The translations under genes and the position numbers were made by a program. Below the pieces are notes generated by a model, which saw only the letters and a list, made by a program, of their open reading frames with translations, did not search any database and had not been told where the DNA came from. This document shows, piece by piece, positions 8,475 through 17,521 of a stretch of 64,000 bases of DNA. How positions within the stretch are numbered: position 1 is the stretch's first letter; every line of letters begins with the position of its first letter. This stretch comes from Rhizobium sp. 16-488-2b (GTDB taxonomy: Bacteria; Pseudomonadota; Alphaproteobacteria; Rhizobiales; Rhizobiaceae), in NCBI RefSeq assembly GCF_017741815.1, contig NZ_JAGHMF010000031.1, positions 1-64,000 on the forward strand, written 5' to 3'.

Positions 8475-9977
8475 ATGACCGGCTATGTTCTGGCGATCGA
8501 CCAGGGGACAACGTCCTCCCGTGCCATCGTTTACGGCCCCGATGCCCAGCCGATCGCGATCGATCAAAAAGAGATATCGCAGTCGTTTCCGAAGTCCGGC
8601 TGGGTCGAACACAACGCCACCGAAATCTGGGAGTCTGTGCTTGAGACCTCCCGCAATGCTCTAAAGCGGGCAGGCATCGAAGCGCGGGACGTTGCGGCAA
8701 TCGGCATCACAAACCAACGCGAAACATGCCTTGTTTGGGAGCGGTTGACCGGCAAGCCAATTCATCCGGCGATCGTCTGGCAAGACCGACGGACCTACGG
8801 CGCATGCGAGGTTCTTCGCGCAGACGGGTTTGGTCCGCTGATACAGGAAAAAACCGGCCTTTTGCTGGATCCATATTTTTCCGCCACGAAGATCGCCTGG
8901 ATCCTCGACAATGTCGAGGGCGCGCGACGGGCGGCCGAGGCCGGTCAGTTGCTCTGCGGCACGATCGACACCTATCTGACCTGGATGCTCACCGGCGGCG
9001 CTGTGCACGCGACGGACGCAACCAATGCGTCGCGAACGTCGTTGTTCGACATTCGCGAGAACCGCTGGGATGACGAATTGCTGGGCGCGTTCAGAGTCCC
9101 GCGGGCTCTCCTGCCCGAGGTGAAGGATTGTGCTGACGATTTCGGCCAGACGATTGCCGGCCACTTCGGCGCTCAAATTCCGATCCGGGCGCTTGCGGGC
9201 GACCAGCAGGCAGCCTTGATCGGCCAGGCCTGCCTCAAACCCGGGATGCTAAAGTCGACCTATGGAACGGGTTGCTTCGTGGTCCTGAATACCGGCGACA
9301 AGATCGTCCAATCAACCAACCGCCTGCTTTCGACCATCGCGTACCGTCTCGATGGCAAAACGACCTACGCGCTTGAGGGGTCGATCTTCATGGCGGGCGC
9401 TGCGGTTCAATGGCTCAGAGACTCCTTGAAACTCATCAAGGAAGCGGACGAAACAGGCCGCCTCGCGCATCTTGCTGACGAACAGGAAGACGTCTATCTC
9501 GTTCCAGCGTTCACCGGGCTCGGTGCGCCGCATTGGAATTCGCAAGCCCGGGGAGCAATTTTTGGCCTGACGAGAGGGACAGGAGTAGCCGAGCTTTCGC
9601 GGGCGACCCTGGAATCCGTCTGCTATCAAACGCGCGATCTCCTCGAGGCTATGGCGTCCGACTATCCGATGGACGTCCGAGGTGCGACCCTTCGCGTCGA
9701 TGGTGGGTTATCCGGCAGCGATTGGGCCATGCAGGCATTGGCCGATTGCCTCGGAAGCGTCATTGAGCGATCCCCAACTCAAGAAGCCACTGCCTACGGA
9801 GTTGCAGCACTCGCGGGCTCGCGCGCGGGCGTTTGGCCAGATCTGACAGGCTTTGCAGCGAACTGGCAGGCCAAGAGCCGGTTCACCCCAAACCTCAACA
9901 TTGACGAGCGGGCACGACGCTACCGGAAATGGCGTGCTGCCGTTGCAAGCACGCTTTCCTATGCGGCAACGGCGTGA
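8475..9977 (+). CDS. glpK: Glycerol kinase
   Basis: 500-aa FGGY-family kinase that phosphorylates glycerol to sn-glycerol 3-phosphate with ATP. The N-terminal AIDQGTTSSRA phosphate loop, the GITNQRET and WQDRRT segments and the late TYGTGCF and VDGGLSGSDWAMQ motifs match true glycerol kinases rather than xylulose or erythritol kinases. Length is normal (about 500). It is followed 17 bases later by glpD. There is no glpF facilitator nearby, which fits glycerol being released inside the cell rather than taken up as such. Confidence 0.95.
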   Translation: MTGYVLAIDQGTTSSRAIVYGPDAQPIAIDQKEISQSFPKSGWVEHNATEIWESVLETSRNALKRAGIEARDVAAIGITNQRETCLVWERLTGKPIHPAIVWQDRRTYGACEVLRADGFGPLIQEKTGLLLDPYFSATKIAWILDNVEGARRAAEAGQLLCGTIDTYLTWMLTGGAVHATDATNASRTSLFDIRENRWDDELLGAFRVPRALLPEVKDCADDFGQTIAGHFGAQIPIRALAGDQQAALIGQACLKPGMLKSTYGTGCFVVLNTGDKIVQSTNRLLSTIAYRLDGKTTYALEGSIFMAGAAVQWLRDSLKLIKEADETGRLAHLADEQEDVYLVPAFTGLGAPHWNSQARGAIFGLTRGTGVAELSRATLESVCYQTRDLLEAMASDYPMDVRGATLRVDGGLSGSDWAMQALADCLGSVIERSPTQEATAYGVAALAGSRAGVWPDLTGFAANWQAKSRFTPNLNIDERARRYRKWRAAVASTLSYAATA

Positions 9978-9994
9978 CGTCACGGGAGATCGAT

Positions 9995-11530
9995 ATGGAA
10001 GACAAAATCCACGACCTGTTCGTAATCGGCGGCGGTATCAACGGCTGCGGGATCGCGCGTGATGCGGTTGGTCGAGGCTATTCGGTGGCGTTGGCGGAGA
10101 TGAACGACTTCGCTTCCGGCACCTCTTCAGGCGCCACCAAGCTCATCCATGGCGGCTTGCGCTATCTCGAACACTACGAGTTCCGACTGGTGCGTGAATC
10201 GCTGATGGAGCGCGAGGTGCTCTGGGCGATGGCGCCGCACATCATCTGGCCGATGCGCTTCGTGCTGCCCTACCAAAAGGGCGGCATCCGTCCGGCCTGG
10301 CTGATCCGGCTTGGACTGTTCCTTTATGACCATCTCGGCGGCCGCAAGCTGCTGCCCCCGACTGCGGTTCTCGACATGCGCCGCGACGAGGCGGCGAAGC
10401 CGTTGAAGGCGCTCTTCACCAAGGCCTTCGAATATTCCGACGGCTGGGTCGACGATGCCCGGCTTGTGGTCTTGAACGCCCGTGATGCCAGCGACAAGGG
10501 CGCGCTGGTCATGCCGCGCACCAAAGTGGTCTCGGCGCGGCGCGAGAACGGGCTCTGGACCATCGAGACGGTGGATACGGTCTCCGAGATCGCGACGGTT
10601 CACCGCGCGCGCATGCTCGTCAACGCGGCCGGTCCCTGGGTAGACCATGTCATCCGGGGAGCCTTCGGCAAGAACGAGGCCCGCAATGTGCGCCTCGTCC
10701 AGGGCAGCCATATCGTCGTGAAGAAGAAGTTCGAGGGGCCGCGGGCCTACTTCTTCCAGAACCCCGACAACCGCATCATTTTCGCCATTCCCTATGAGGA
10801 CGAGTTCACGCTGATCGGCACCACCGACCGCGACTATTCCGGCGATCCGAAGGATGTCAGGATCTCGCAGGACGAGACGGACTATCTCTGCAAGGCGGCG
10901 ACCGAATACTTCAAGGAGCCGGTCAGGCAAGAGGATATCGTTTGGACTTATTCAGGGATACGGCCGCTATTCAACGACGGCGCTTCGAAAGCGCAAGAGG
11001 CGACGCGCGACTATGTGCTTAAGCTCGAGGGGGCTGACGGCAAGGACGGCAGGACGGCGCCGCTTCTCAATGTCTTCGGCGGCAAGCTCACCACCTACCG
11101 GCGTCTGGCCGAACATGCGCTGGAGAAGATCGGCGAGGCGATCGGCGTGAAGGGTGCCCCGTGGACGGCAAAGAGCCATCTGCCGGGCGGCGACTTTCCG
11201 GTCCAAGGCTACGAGGCCGAGGTGACCAAGCTTCATAGCGCCTATCCGTTCCTCGCGGCTTCACATGCGCGCCGGCTTGTCCGCCGCTATGGCACAAAAG
11301 CACCCGTTCTTCTCGGCACTGCCAGGAAGATCGAGGATCTCGGCCGGCATTTCGGGTCGGACCTCTACGAAGCCGAAGTGCTCTACCTGATGGAGCACGA
11401 ATGGGCACGCACAACGAATGACATTCTCTGGAGACGCTCGAAGAAGGGGCTGCATCTCAGCCACAGCGAAGTGTCCCTTCTTGACCATTTAATCTCTGAA
11501 GTCATCCAGCGGCAGGTCGCCGCGCAGTGA
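9995..11530 (+). CDS. glpD: Aerobic glycerol-3-phosphate dehydrogenase
   Basis: 511-aa FAD-dependent membrane-associated enzyme that oxidises glycerol 3-phosphate to dihydroxyacetone phosphate and passes electrons to quinone. The dinucleotide motif VIGGGINGCGIARDA is at residues 10-24, followed by SGTSSGATKLIHGGLRYLEHYEF typical of GlpD. The C-terminal DUF/DAO_C region is complete. I chose the ATG at 9995 after GGGAGAT; an upstream start overlapping glpK is possible but would add an atypical leader. It forms a two-gene unit with glpK. Confidence 0.95.
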   Translation: MEDKIHDLFVIGGGINGCGIARDAVGRGYSVALAEMNDFASGTSSGATKLIHGGLRYLEHYEFRLVRESLMEREVLWAMAPHIIWPMRFVLPYQKGGIRPAWLIRLGLFLYDHLGGRKLLPPTAVLDMRRDEAAKPLKALFTKAFEYSDGWVDDARLVVLNARDASDKGALVMPRTKVVSARRENGLWTIETVDTVSEIATVHRARMLVNAAGPWVDHVIRGAFGKNEARNVRLVQGSHIVVKKKFEGPRAYFFQNPDNRIIFAIPYEDEFTLIGTTDRDYSGDPKDVRISQDETDYLCKAATEYFKEPVRQEDIVWTYSGIRPLFNDGASKAQEATRDYVLKLEGADGKDGRTAPLLNVFGGKLTTYRRLAEHALEKIGEAIGVKGAPWTAKSHLPGGDFPVQGYEAEVTKLHSAYPFLAASHARRLVRRYGTKAPVLLGTARKIEDLGRHFGSDLYEAEVLYLMEHEWARTTNDILWRRSKKGLHLSHSEVSLLDHLISEVIQRQVAAQ

Positions 11531-11593
11531 GATTTTTTGGTGGGCCATAGCATCGATCATGCTGGGCCGCCGCCTGACGTTTGAGGAGTTTTA

Positions 11594-13552
11594 ATGTCGG
11601 AGAAGATTTATCCGGTTACCAAGCCGGTGCAGCGCCATGCGCTGATCGGCAAGACCGAGTACCAGGAATGGTACGAGGAGAGTGTTGCCGGCCCGGAGCA
11701 GTTCTGGGGCAAGCACGGCAAACGTATCGATTGGTTCAAGCCCTACACCAGCGTAAAGGAGACCTCGTTTACTGGCGACGTCTCGATCAAATGGTTCGAA
11801 GACGGTGAGACCAATGTCGCCTACAACTGCATTGATCGGCACCTGGAGACGAGGGGCGATCAGGTCGCTATCATCTGGGAAGGCGATGATCCCTCTGTCG
11901 ACAAGAGGATCACCTATAACGAACTTTTCGAGCAAGTCTGCCGCTTCGCCAATGTGTTGAAGAAGCATGGTGTCCAGAAGGGCGACCGCGTCACCATCTA
12001 CATGCCGATGGTGCCGGAAGCGGCCTATGCGATGCTCGCCTGCGCCCGTATCGGCGCGATCCATTCCGTGGTCTTCGGCGGCTTTTCGCCCGAGGCGTTG
12101 GGCGGCCGCATCGTCGACTGTGAATCGATCTTCGTGATCACTTGCGACGAGGGCATACGCGGCGGCAAGCCGGTTCCGCTGAAGGCCAATGTCGACAAGG
12201 CGATCGACATCGCTGCGCGCGGTCATGTCATGGTCAAGAACGTCCTGGTGATCCGCCGTACAGGCAGCGCGGTGGGCTGGGCGCCAGGCCGCGACCTCTG
12301 GCATCACGAGGAATCAATCACTGTTTCGGCCGACTGCCCGCCCGAGCCGATGAGTGCGGAAGATCCACTTTTCATCCTCTATACTTCGGGCTCTACAGGC
12401 AAACCGAAGGGTGTGTTGCATACGACCGGTGGCTATCTCGTCTACGCCTCGATGACGCACGAATATGTGTTCGACTACCAGGACGGTGACATCTACTGGT
12501 GCACGGCCGATGTGGGTTGGGTCACCGGCCACTCCTATATCGTCTACGGGCCGCTGGCGAATTGCGCCACAACGCTGATGTTCGAGGGGATCCCGACCTT
12601 CCCCGATGCCGGCCGCTTCTGGGACGTCATCGACAAGCACAAGGTCAATATCTTCTATACGGCGCCGACCGCGATCCGCTCGCTGATGGGCGCCGGCGAT
12701 GATTTCGTCAAGCGCTCCAGCCGCTCGAGCCTGCGTCTCCTCGGCTCGGTCGGCGAGCCCATCAACCCCGAAGCCTGGGAATGGTACTATCATACGGTCG
12801 GCGCCGGGCGCTGCCCGATCGTCGACACCTGGTGGCAGACGGAAACCGGCGGCATCATGATCACGCCGCTGCCGGGCGCGACCGACCTCAAGCCCGGCTC
12901 CGCCACCCGCCCCTTCTTCGGCATCAAGCCGGAGCTCCTGGATGCGGAAGGCAAGCTTATCGAAGGTGCCGCCGACGGCAATCTCTGCATCGCCGACAGC
13001 TGGCCGGGTCAGGCACGTTCGGTCTATGGCGACCACGAGCGCTTCATCCAGACCTATTTCTCCACTTACGAGGGCAAGTATTTCACTGGCGACGGCTGTC
13101 GCCGTGATGCCGACGGCTACTACTGGATCACCGGCCGCGTTGACGACGTTCTCAACGTCTCGGGTCACCGGCTCGGCACGGCGGAAGTCGAGTCCGCCCT
13201 GGTTTCGCATCACCTCGTCTCTGAGGCAGCCGTCGTCGGCTATCCGCACAGTATTAAGGGTCAAGGCATCTATTGCTATGTCACGCTGATGGCGAGCGGC
13301 CAAGGGTCCGAAGAGTTGCGCCAGCAGCTGGTCAAGCACGTCCGAGCGGAAATCGGCCCGATTGCTTCGCCGGACAAGATCCAGTTCGCGCCGGGCCTGC
13401 CGAAGACTCGCTCAGGAAAGATCATGCGCCGCATCCTGCGCAAGATCGCCGAGGACGATTTCGGCTCGCTGGGCGACACTTCGACGCTTGCCGATCCGGC
13501 TGTCGTCGATGATCTGATCGCCAACCGGCAGAACAGGGCCGAGGCAGCGTGA
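11594..13552 (+). CDS. acs: Acetyl-CoA synthetase (AMP-forming)
   Basis: 652-aa acetate-CoA ligase of normal length, converting acetate, ATP and CoA to acetyl-CoA, AMP and pyrophosphate. The P-loop YTSGSTGKPKG, the TWWQTETGG acetate-pocket motif and the C-terminal catalytic lysine in TRSGKIMRRILRK are all present; that lysine is the usual site of regulatory acetylation. A GAGGAG site precedes the ATG. Its place directly after glpKD and before adk is unusual and suggests that the substrate of this island yields both glycerol and acetate. Confidence 0.96.
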   Translation: MSEKIYPVTKPVQRHALIGKTEYQEWYEESVAGPEQFWGKHGKRIDWFKPYTSVKETSFTGDVSIKWFEDGETNVAYNCIDRHLETRGDQVAIIWEGDDPSVDKRITYNELFEQVCRFANVLKKHGVQKGDRVTIYMPMVPEAAYAMLACARIGAIHSVVFGGFSPEALGGRIVDCESIFVITCDEGIRGGKPVPLKANVDKAIDIAARGHVMVKNVLVIRRTGSAVGWAPGRDLWHHEESITVSADCPPEPMSAEDPLFILYTSGSTGKPKGVLHTTGGYLVYASMTHEYVFDYQDGDIYWCTADVGWVTGHSYIVYGPLANCATTLMFEGIPTFPDAGRFWDVIDKHKVNIFYTAPTAIRSLMGAGDDFVKRSSRSSLRLLGSVGEPINPEAWEWYYHTVGAGRCPIVDTWWQTETGGIMITPLPGATDLKPGSATRPFFGIKPELLDAEGKLIEGAADGNLCIADSWPGQARSVYGDHERFIQTYFSTYEGKYFTGDGCRRDADGYYWITGRVDDVLNVSGHRLGTAEVESALVSHHLVSEAAVVGYPHSIKGQGIYCYVTLMASGQGSEELRQQLVKHVRAEIGPIASPDKIQFAPGLPKTRSGKIMRRILRKIAEDDFGSLGDTSTLADPAVVDDLIANRQNRAEAA

Positions 13553-13575
13553 GACCGAAGGAAAGGACTTACCCC

Positions 13576-14160
13576 ATGAGATTGATACTAATGGGCCCGC
13601 CCGGCTCCGGCAAAGGGACGCAAGCCAAGCGCATCTGCGAAAAGCTCGGCATCCCGCATCTGTCGATGGGCGACATCCTCCGGGCCGAGGTAGAGGCGGG
13701 AACGCCTCTCGGTTCGGCGGTCGCGGCGACGATGGCAGCTGGCGGGCTCGTTTCCGATGACACCGTCTCGGCGATCGTTGCAAACAGGATTGCCAGTCCG
13801 GAAGCAGAGTGCGGATTCGTGCTCGATGGGTTTCCGCGCACGATCTCGCAGGCTGCCGCGTTGGATCAGTCGCTCGGTGAGCATTCCTTGACGGCCGTCA
13901 TCGAGCTCGTCGTCCCGGAGGAAGAACTCTACGACCGTATCTGCCGAAGAGCGACGGAGTCCGCCGGCGCGCGACGCGCCGATGACAATGCCGCGACGTT
14001 GGAACTGCGCCTCCAGGCGTATCGGGCAGAGACCCTTTCGGTCAGTGAATTCTACAAGGGTCGGTGGCCGTACTTTCAGGTCGACGGTCTTGCCGCTCCT
14101 CAGGACGTAACCGCCCGGATTCTGGAAATCCTAGAGACGGCCGCGACGGAATATTCATGA
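13576..14160 (+). CDS. adk: Adenylate kinase, short form
   Basis: 194-aa kinase with the P-loop GPPGSGKGTQ at residues 7-16, MGDILR, and LDGFPRT. The LID segment is short (around RRATESAGARR), as in other short alphaproteobacterial forms. It interconverts ATP + AMP and 2 ADP. The gene nearly overlaps acs (a GTGA junction gives a possible longer start at 13549, but the family starts at MRLILMGPP), so the two are cotranslated. Since Acs makes AMP, this plasmid copy probably recycles it. The chromosomal housekeeping adk would be elsewhere, beside ribosomal genes. Confidence 0.93.
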   Translation: MRLILMGPPGSGKGTQAKRICEKLGIPHLSMGDILRAEVEAGTPLGSAVAATMAAGGLVSDDTVSAIVANRIASPEAECGFVLDGFPRTISQAAALDQSLGEHSLTAVIELVVPEEELYDRICRRATESAGARRADDNAATLELRLQAYRAETLSVSEFYKGRWPYFQVDGLAAPQDVTARILEILETAATEYS

Positions 14161-14191
14161 AACATTACTAATTCAAGATCGATTTTACCGG

Positions 14192-14217
14192 ATATTCATT
14201 CACTCAGAATAATTATT
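14192..14217. promoter_or_regulatory. Operator-like motif, copy 2 of 3 (upstream of chemoreceptor)
   Basis: ATATTCATTC, five bases, GAATAATTATT, ending 30 bases before the chemoreceptor ATG. It differs from copy 1 only in the five-base spacer. The surrounding region is AT-rich in contrast to the flanking genes and must hold the chemoreceptor promoter. Confidence 0.7.
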
Positions 14218-14247
14218 ATTGGACCTCGTTATCTTGGGTGGAGAATC

Positions 14248-16419
14248 ATGAGCATTCATTTTGACTTCCTGCTATTGCGCGGACCGATCCGGACCAAAAT
14301 CTTCTGCCTGCTGACGCCGATACTTGTCGGCATCGCGGGCTTGAGCCTCGTCAACTATCTTTCCGGCAACATGCTGAATACCCAGCTTGCCAGCAGCTCG
14401 AGCGGGATGGTCACGCTGTCGGCGATCAAGCAGGCTCAGGACGGGATGAACTCCTTCCTGCTCGAGGCGACGGAAGCAAAGCGCGATGCGCTGAAGGCGC
14501 TGCTCGCCGACCAGAGCGCCAAGATATCGACGAGCTTGTCCTTCGCTCAAGAACAGGATGAACGACAGAGCCTGCTTGCCGCAGGGACGATTGCTGAAGA
14601 GGTCTCAAAGACAATCGACGGCCTCTGGGAAATGCACAGCGACGAAAGGAAACTTCGGGAGGGGATTTCCAGCGATCTCTCAACCTTGTCGGATGTGCAG
14701 TCCAAACTGCAAACCTATTTGAACATCCCCGCTGACCAAGCGGCAGCACAAGCGGCGACGGCGGAAACGCTGAACAAGATCAACTCCATGAACTATGAAC
14801 TTCGGATCGCCTCCTCCGATTTTCTAGGTGGAATGAATGAAGACACCCTCAAGAAGGTAAAAGGTCGCCTCAAAGGGCTGGGCTTCTATCTCAGTAAGGT
14901 GAAGGAACAGCACGCGGCCAACGGTCCCATCCAGGAATTGTCCGATAAGGCCGTTGCGGTGATTGGTCAGGCGCAGGAGGCATTCGATCAGCTCCTCGTC
15001 AAAGTCGAGGCTCGTGACGCGGCATTCAAGGCGGCGAGCGCCAGGATGAACGACTCTTGGAACAAGATCCTCGAGTTCGCTCAAGTCCAGCGTGATCATG
15101 CCTCCGTCGCACAGGATCAGGCGCAACATATATCCGTCGTGACGACCGTGCTTGCCCTGCTCTTTGGTTGCATCGCTGCTTTCCTGCTGCTCAGAACCAT
15201 CAAGTCTCCGATCGAAGCGCTGACCGCATCGATGAAGGCGGTTGCGTCCGGAAAACTCGACGAAAAGATCGGCAGCGTCGAAAAACGCGACGAGATCGGC
15301 GAAATGGCGAGGGCATTGGACGTATTCCGTAACAACGCGCTCGAAAAAATCCGCGTCGAAAGTGACGCGGAACAGTCGAGGTCGCTGATGCGGCAACAAC
15401 GCCAGGAAGACGATCTGCGCAAGACCCGCGATGCGGCTGCCATCAGCAGCGCGGTCGAGGCGGTTGCGTCCGGCTTGCACAAACTTGCGGGCGGAGACCT
15501 CACGGTGACTATCGCTCTCCCTCTCGACGGAGAGCTCGATCAGCTGCGACAGGATTTCAACGGTTCGCTGACGCGGCTGCAGGCGACGATGCGCCAGATC
15601 CGCGACAATGTCGAAATGATCCAGGGCAACGGCAACCAGATGGCCGAGGCGGCTGAGGATCTTGCCAAACGTACCGAACAGCAGGCTGCTTCGCTCGAAG
15701 AAACGGCCGCCGCCATCGACGAGATTACCGTCACGGTTCGCTCGTCGGCGGAGCGTGCCAAGGATGCCGACCAGATCGTCCGCCAGGCCAAGCGCAGCGC
15801 CGACGACTCGGCGATCGTCGTCAACAATGCGATCGACGCCATGGGCCGCATCGAAGAAGCCTCCCGTCAGATCGAACAGATTACCGGTGTCATCGACGAG
15901 ATCGCCTTTCAGACCAATCTTCTTGCCCTGAACGCCGGCGTCGAGGCAGCTCGTGCCGGAGAGGCTGGCAAGGGCTTCGCTGTCGTTGCCCAGGAGGTGC
16001 GCGAACTGGCGCAACGCTCCGCCAAGGCAGCCAAGGAGATCAAGGTCCTCATCAACAAGTCGACGACCGAGGTCAATACCGGCTCGCATCTGGTGCAGGA
16101 AACCGGCGCGGTCCTTGCGAAGATCAGCACCCAGATTGTTACCATCAGCCAGCACGTCGAAACGATCGCCCGTGGCAGCCACGACCAGTCGAGTGCCCTG
16201 CAGGGGGTCAACTCCACCGTCAATCAGATGGACCAGATGACACAGCACAATGCGGCGATGGTCGAGGAGACGACGGCCGCAAGCCGCGAACTCGCCTCCC
16301 AGGCCGACAGCCTGCTGGGGCTGGTTCAGCAGTTCAAGATTGAAGGAAATGGACGAGAATTGGGCTTCTCAAGCGCAGAGGAACTGTCGCACCAACCGGC
16401 CAGCCAAAGCGCGGCTTGA
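14248..16419 (+). CDS. Methyl-accepting chemotaxis protein with large helical sensor domain
   Basis: 723-aa chemoreceptor. A short cytoplasmic start precedes TM1 (about 16-40); a periplasmic all-helical domain of about 250 residues resembling HBM-type sensors runs to TM2 (about 294-316); HAMP and linker follow, then a complete signalling hairpin. The end is SQSAA, with no CheR-tethering pentapeptide. Start ATG at 14248 follows GGAGA. The operator copy just upstream matches the one before the importer, so the receptor probably senses the same nutrient, directly or through its binding protein. The 3' half is duplicated at 1-834. Confidence 0.94.
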   Translation: MSIHFDFLLLRGPIRTKIFCLLTPILVGIAGLSLVNYLSGNMLNTQLASSSSGMVTLSAIKQAQDGMNSFLLEATEAKRDALKALLADQSAKISTSLSFAQEQDERQSLLAAGTIAEEVSKTIDGLWEMHSDERKLREGISSDLSTLSDVQSKLQTYLNIPADQAAAQAATAETLNKINSMNYELRIASSDFLGGMNEDTLKKVKGRLKGLGFYLSKVKEQHAANGPIQELSDKAVAVIGQAQEAFDQLLVKVEARDAAFKAASARMNDSWNKILEFAQVQRDHASVAQDQAQHISVVTTVLALLFGCIAAFLLLRTIKSPIEALTASMKAVASGKLDEKIGSVEKRDEIGEMARALDVFRNNALEKIRVESDAEQSRSLMRQQRQEDDLRKTRDAAAISSAVEAVASGLHKLAGGDLTVTIALPLDGELDQLRQDFNGSLTRLQATMRQIRDNVEMIQGNGNQMAEAAEDLAKRTEQQAASLEETAAAIDEITVTVRSSAERAKDADQIVRQAKRSADDSAIVVNNAIDAMGRIEEASRQIEQITGVIDEIAFQTNLLALNAGVEAARAGEAGKGFAVVAQEVRELAQRSAKAAKEIKVLINKSTTEVNTGSHLVQETGAVLAKISTQIVTISQHVETIARGSHDQSSALQGVNSTVNQMDQMTQHNAAMVEETTAASRELASQADSLLGLVQQFKIEGNGRELGFSSAEELSHQPASQSAA
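15534..16367 (+). repeat. Long direct repeat, right copy
   Basis: Second copy of the 834-bp repeat, within the chemoreceptor at 14248-16419. The two copies are 15,533 bases apart in direct orientation. In the divergent patch (around 15644-15664) this copy encodes the common AEAAEDLAKRTEQ form, while the left copy encodes GLSAAVLSKRTEQ. Confidence 0.95.
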
Positions 16420-16513
16420 GGTTGCAACCGAATTGCACATGGCGGGACAGGAACAGCGTTTGAAGCGGAGTAGAGAAATCGGATCCCTCGGGATTCACAT
16501 GACAGGTTGAAAC

Positions 16514-17521
16514 ATGACGATCCCACCAGACACCGAACTTGGCGCTTATCTGCTCCAGAGGAAAGTCGATCCTGACTTGGCAAGCTTGGTTGAAAGCATC
16601 GCAGCGTCTGCGACCGTAGTTGCCGACCATCTGAAGGAAGCAGCCTTTCAGAACCATATTGGCAGCGCCGGGACGACGAATATCCAGGGTGAAGATCAGA
16701 AGCTCCTCGACGTCTTGGCCGATCGGGTGTTTCGCGAAACATGCGGAGACGCGACGTCGCTCGCTGCCTATGTTTCGGAGGAGGCGGAGGAAGTCACGTG
16801 GTTGAAAGCCCCTGCCGCTGGCGACCTCATCCTTTACGTCGATCCATTGGACGGCTCATCGAACCTTGAGGTGAACCTTTCCGTCGGCTCGATCTTTGCC
16901 GTGAGCCAGGTCCAGGCAGACGGCGACACCAATGTTCTGCGCAAAGGCCGGGATTATCTCTGCGCCGGCTATGCCATCTATGGGCCGTCCACGCTCTTCG
17001 TGATCACATTCGGCCTCGGCGTGGTCGGTTTCACGCTGGATCCATCCGATGGGCAATTCAAACTAACCAATGCTCAGATGCGCGTGCCACCGGAAACGAA
17101 CGAGTTTGCCGTGAACTCCTCGCGTCAACGTTTTTGGGACGAACCGATCCGCCGCTATGTCGACGAATGCCTTGCGGGATCGGCTGGGCCACGCGGCCAA
17201 GACTTCAACATGCGATGGACGGCCTCCATGGTCGCCGACGTCCATCGCATTCTCACGCGTGGAGGGGTGTTTCTCTATCCGGCGGACGAATCCAATCGTC
17301 GCGCCGGTGGCAAGCTGCGCCTGATGTACGAAGCCAATCCCATGGCGTTCCTCATCGAGGCGGCCGGCGGTGCAGCATCCACCGGAACCGAAGACATCCT
17401 TCGCATCCAACCACAGGCTCATCATCAGCGCGTGTCGGTCTTGCTCGGGTCGAGCAACGAAATCGAACGCCTGGTGCAACTTCACCAAATCCATCCCTCG
17501 CAAGAGAAGATCGGCTCTTAA
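16514..17521 (+). CDS. fbp: Fructose-1,6-bisphosphatase, class I
   Basis: 335-aa phosphatase that makes fructose 6-phosphate in gluconeogenesis. The metal site signature VDPLDGSSN is at about residues 115-123 and the C-terminal GGKLRLMYEANPMAFLIEAAGG substrate/metal region is intact. It resembles CbbF-type enzymes, but no phosphoribulokinase or RuBisCO is present here, so a Calvin-cycle role is unlikely. The stop codon abuts the ATG of the aldolase gene. Confidence 0.93.
   Translation: MTIPPDTELGAYLLQRKVDPDLASLVESIAASATVVADHLKEAAFQNHIGSAGTTNIQGEDQKLLDVLADRVFRETCGDATSLAAYVSEEAEEVTWLKAPAAGDLILYVDPLDGSSNLEVNLSVGSIFAVSQVQADGDTNVLRKGRDYLCAGYAIYGPSTLFVITFGLGVVGFTLDPSDGQFKLTNAQMRVPPETNEFAVNSSRQRFWDEPIRRYVDECLAGSAGPRGQDFNMRWTASMVADVHRILTRGGVFLYPADESNRRAGGKLRLMYEANPMAFLIEAAGGAASTGTEDILRIQPQAHHQRVSVLLGSSNEIERLVQLHQIHPSQEKIGS

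Noticed and set aside
8475..11530. Erythritol catabolism locus
   Set aside because: The layout recalls rhizobial erythritol loci (ABC importer, kinase, GlpD-like enzyme, tpi), but the kinase has true glycerol kinase motifs and eryB/eryC, rpiB and a DeoR/SorC regulator are missing.
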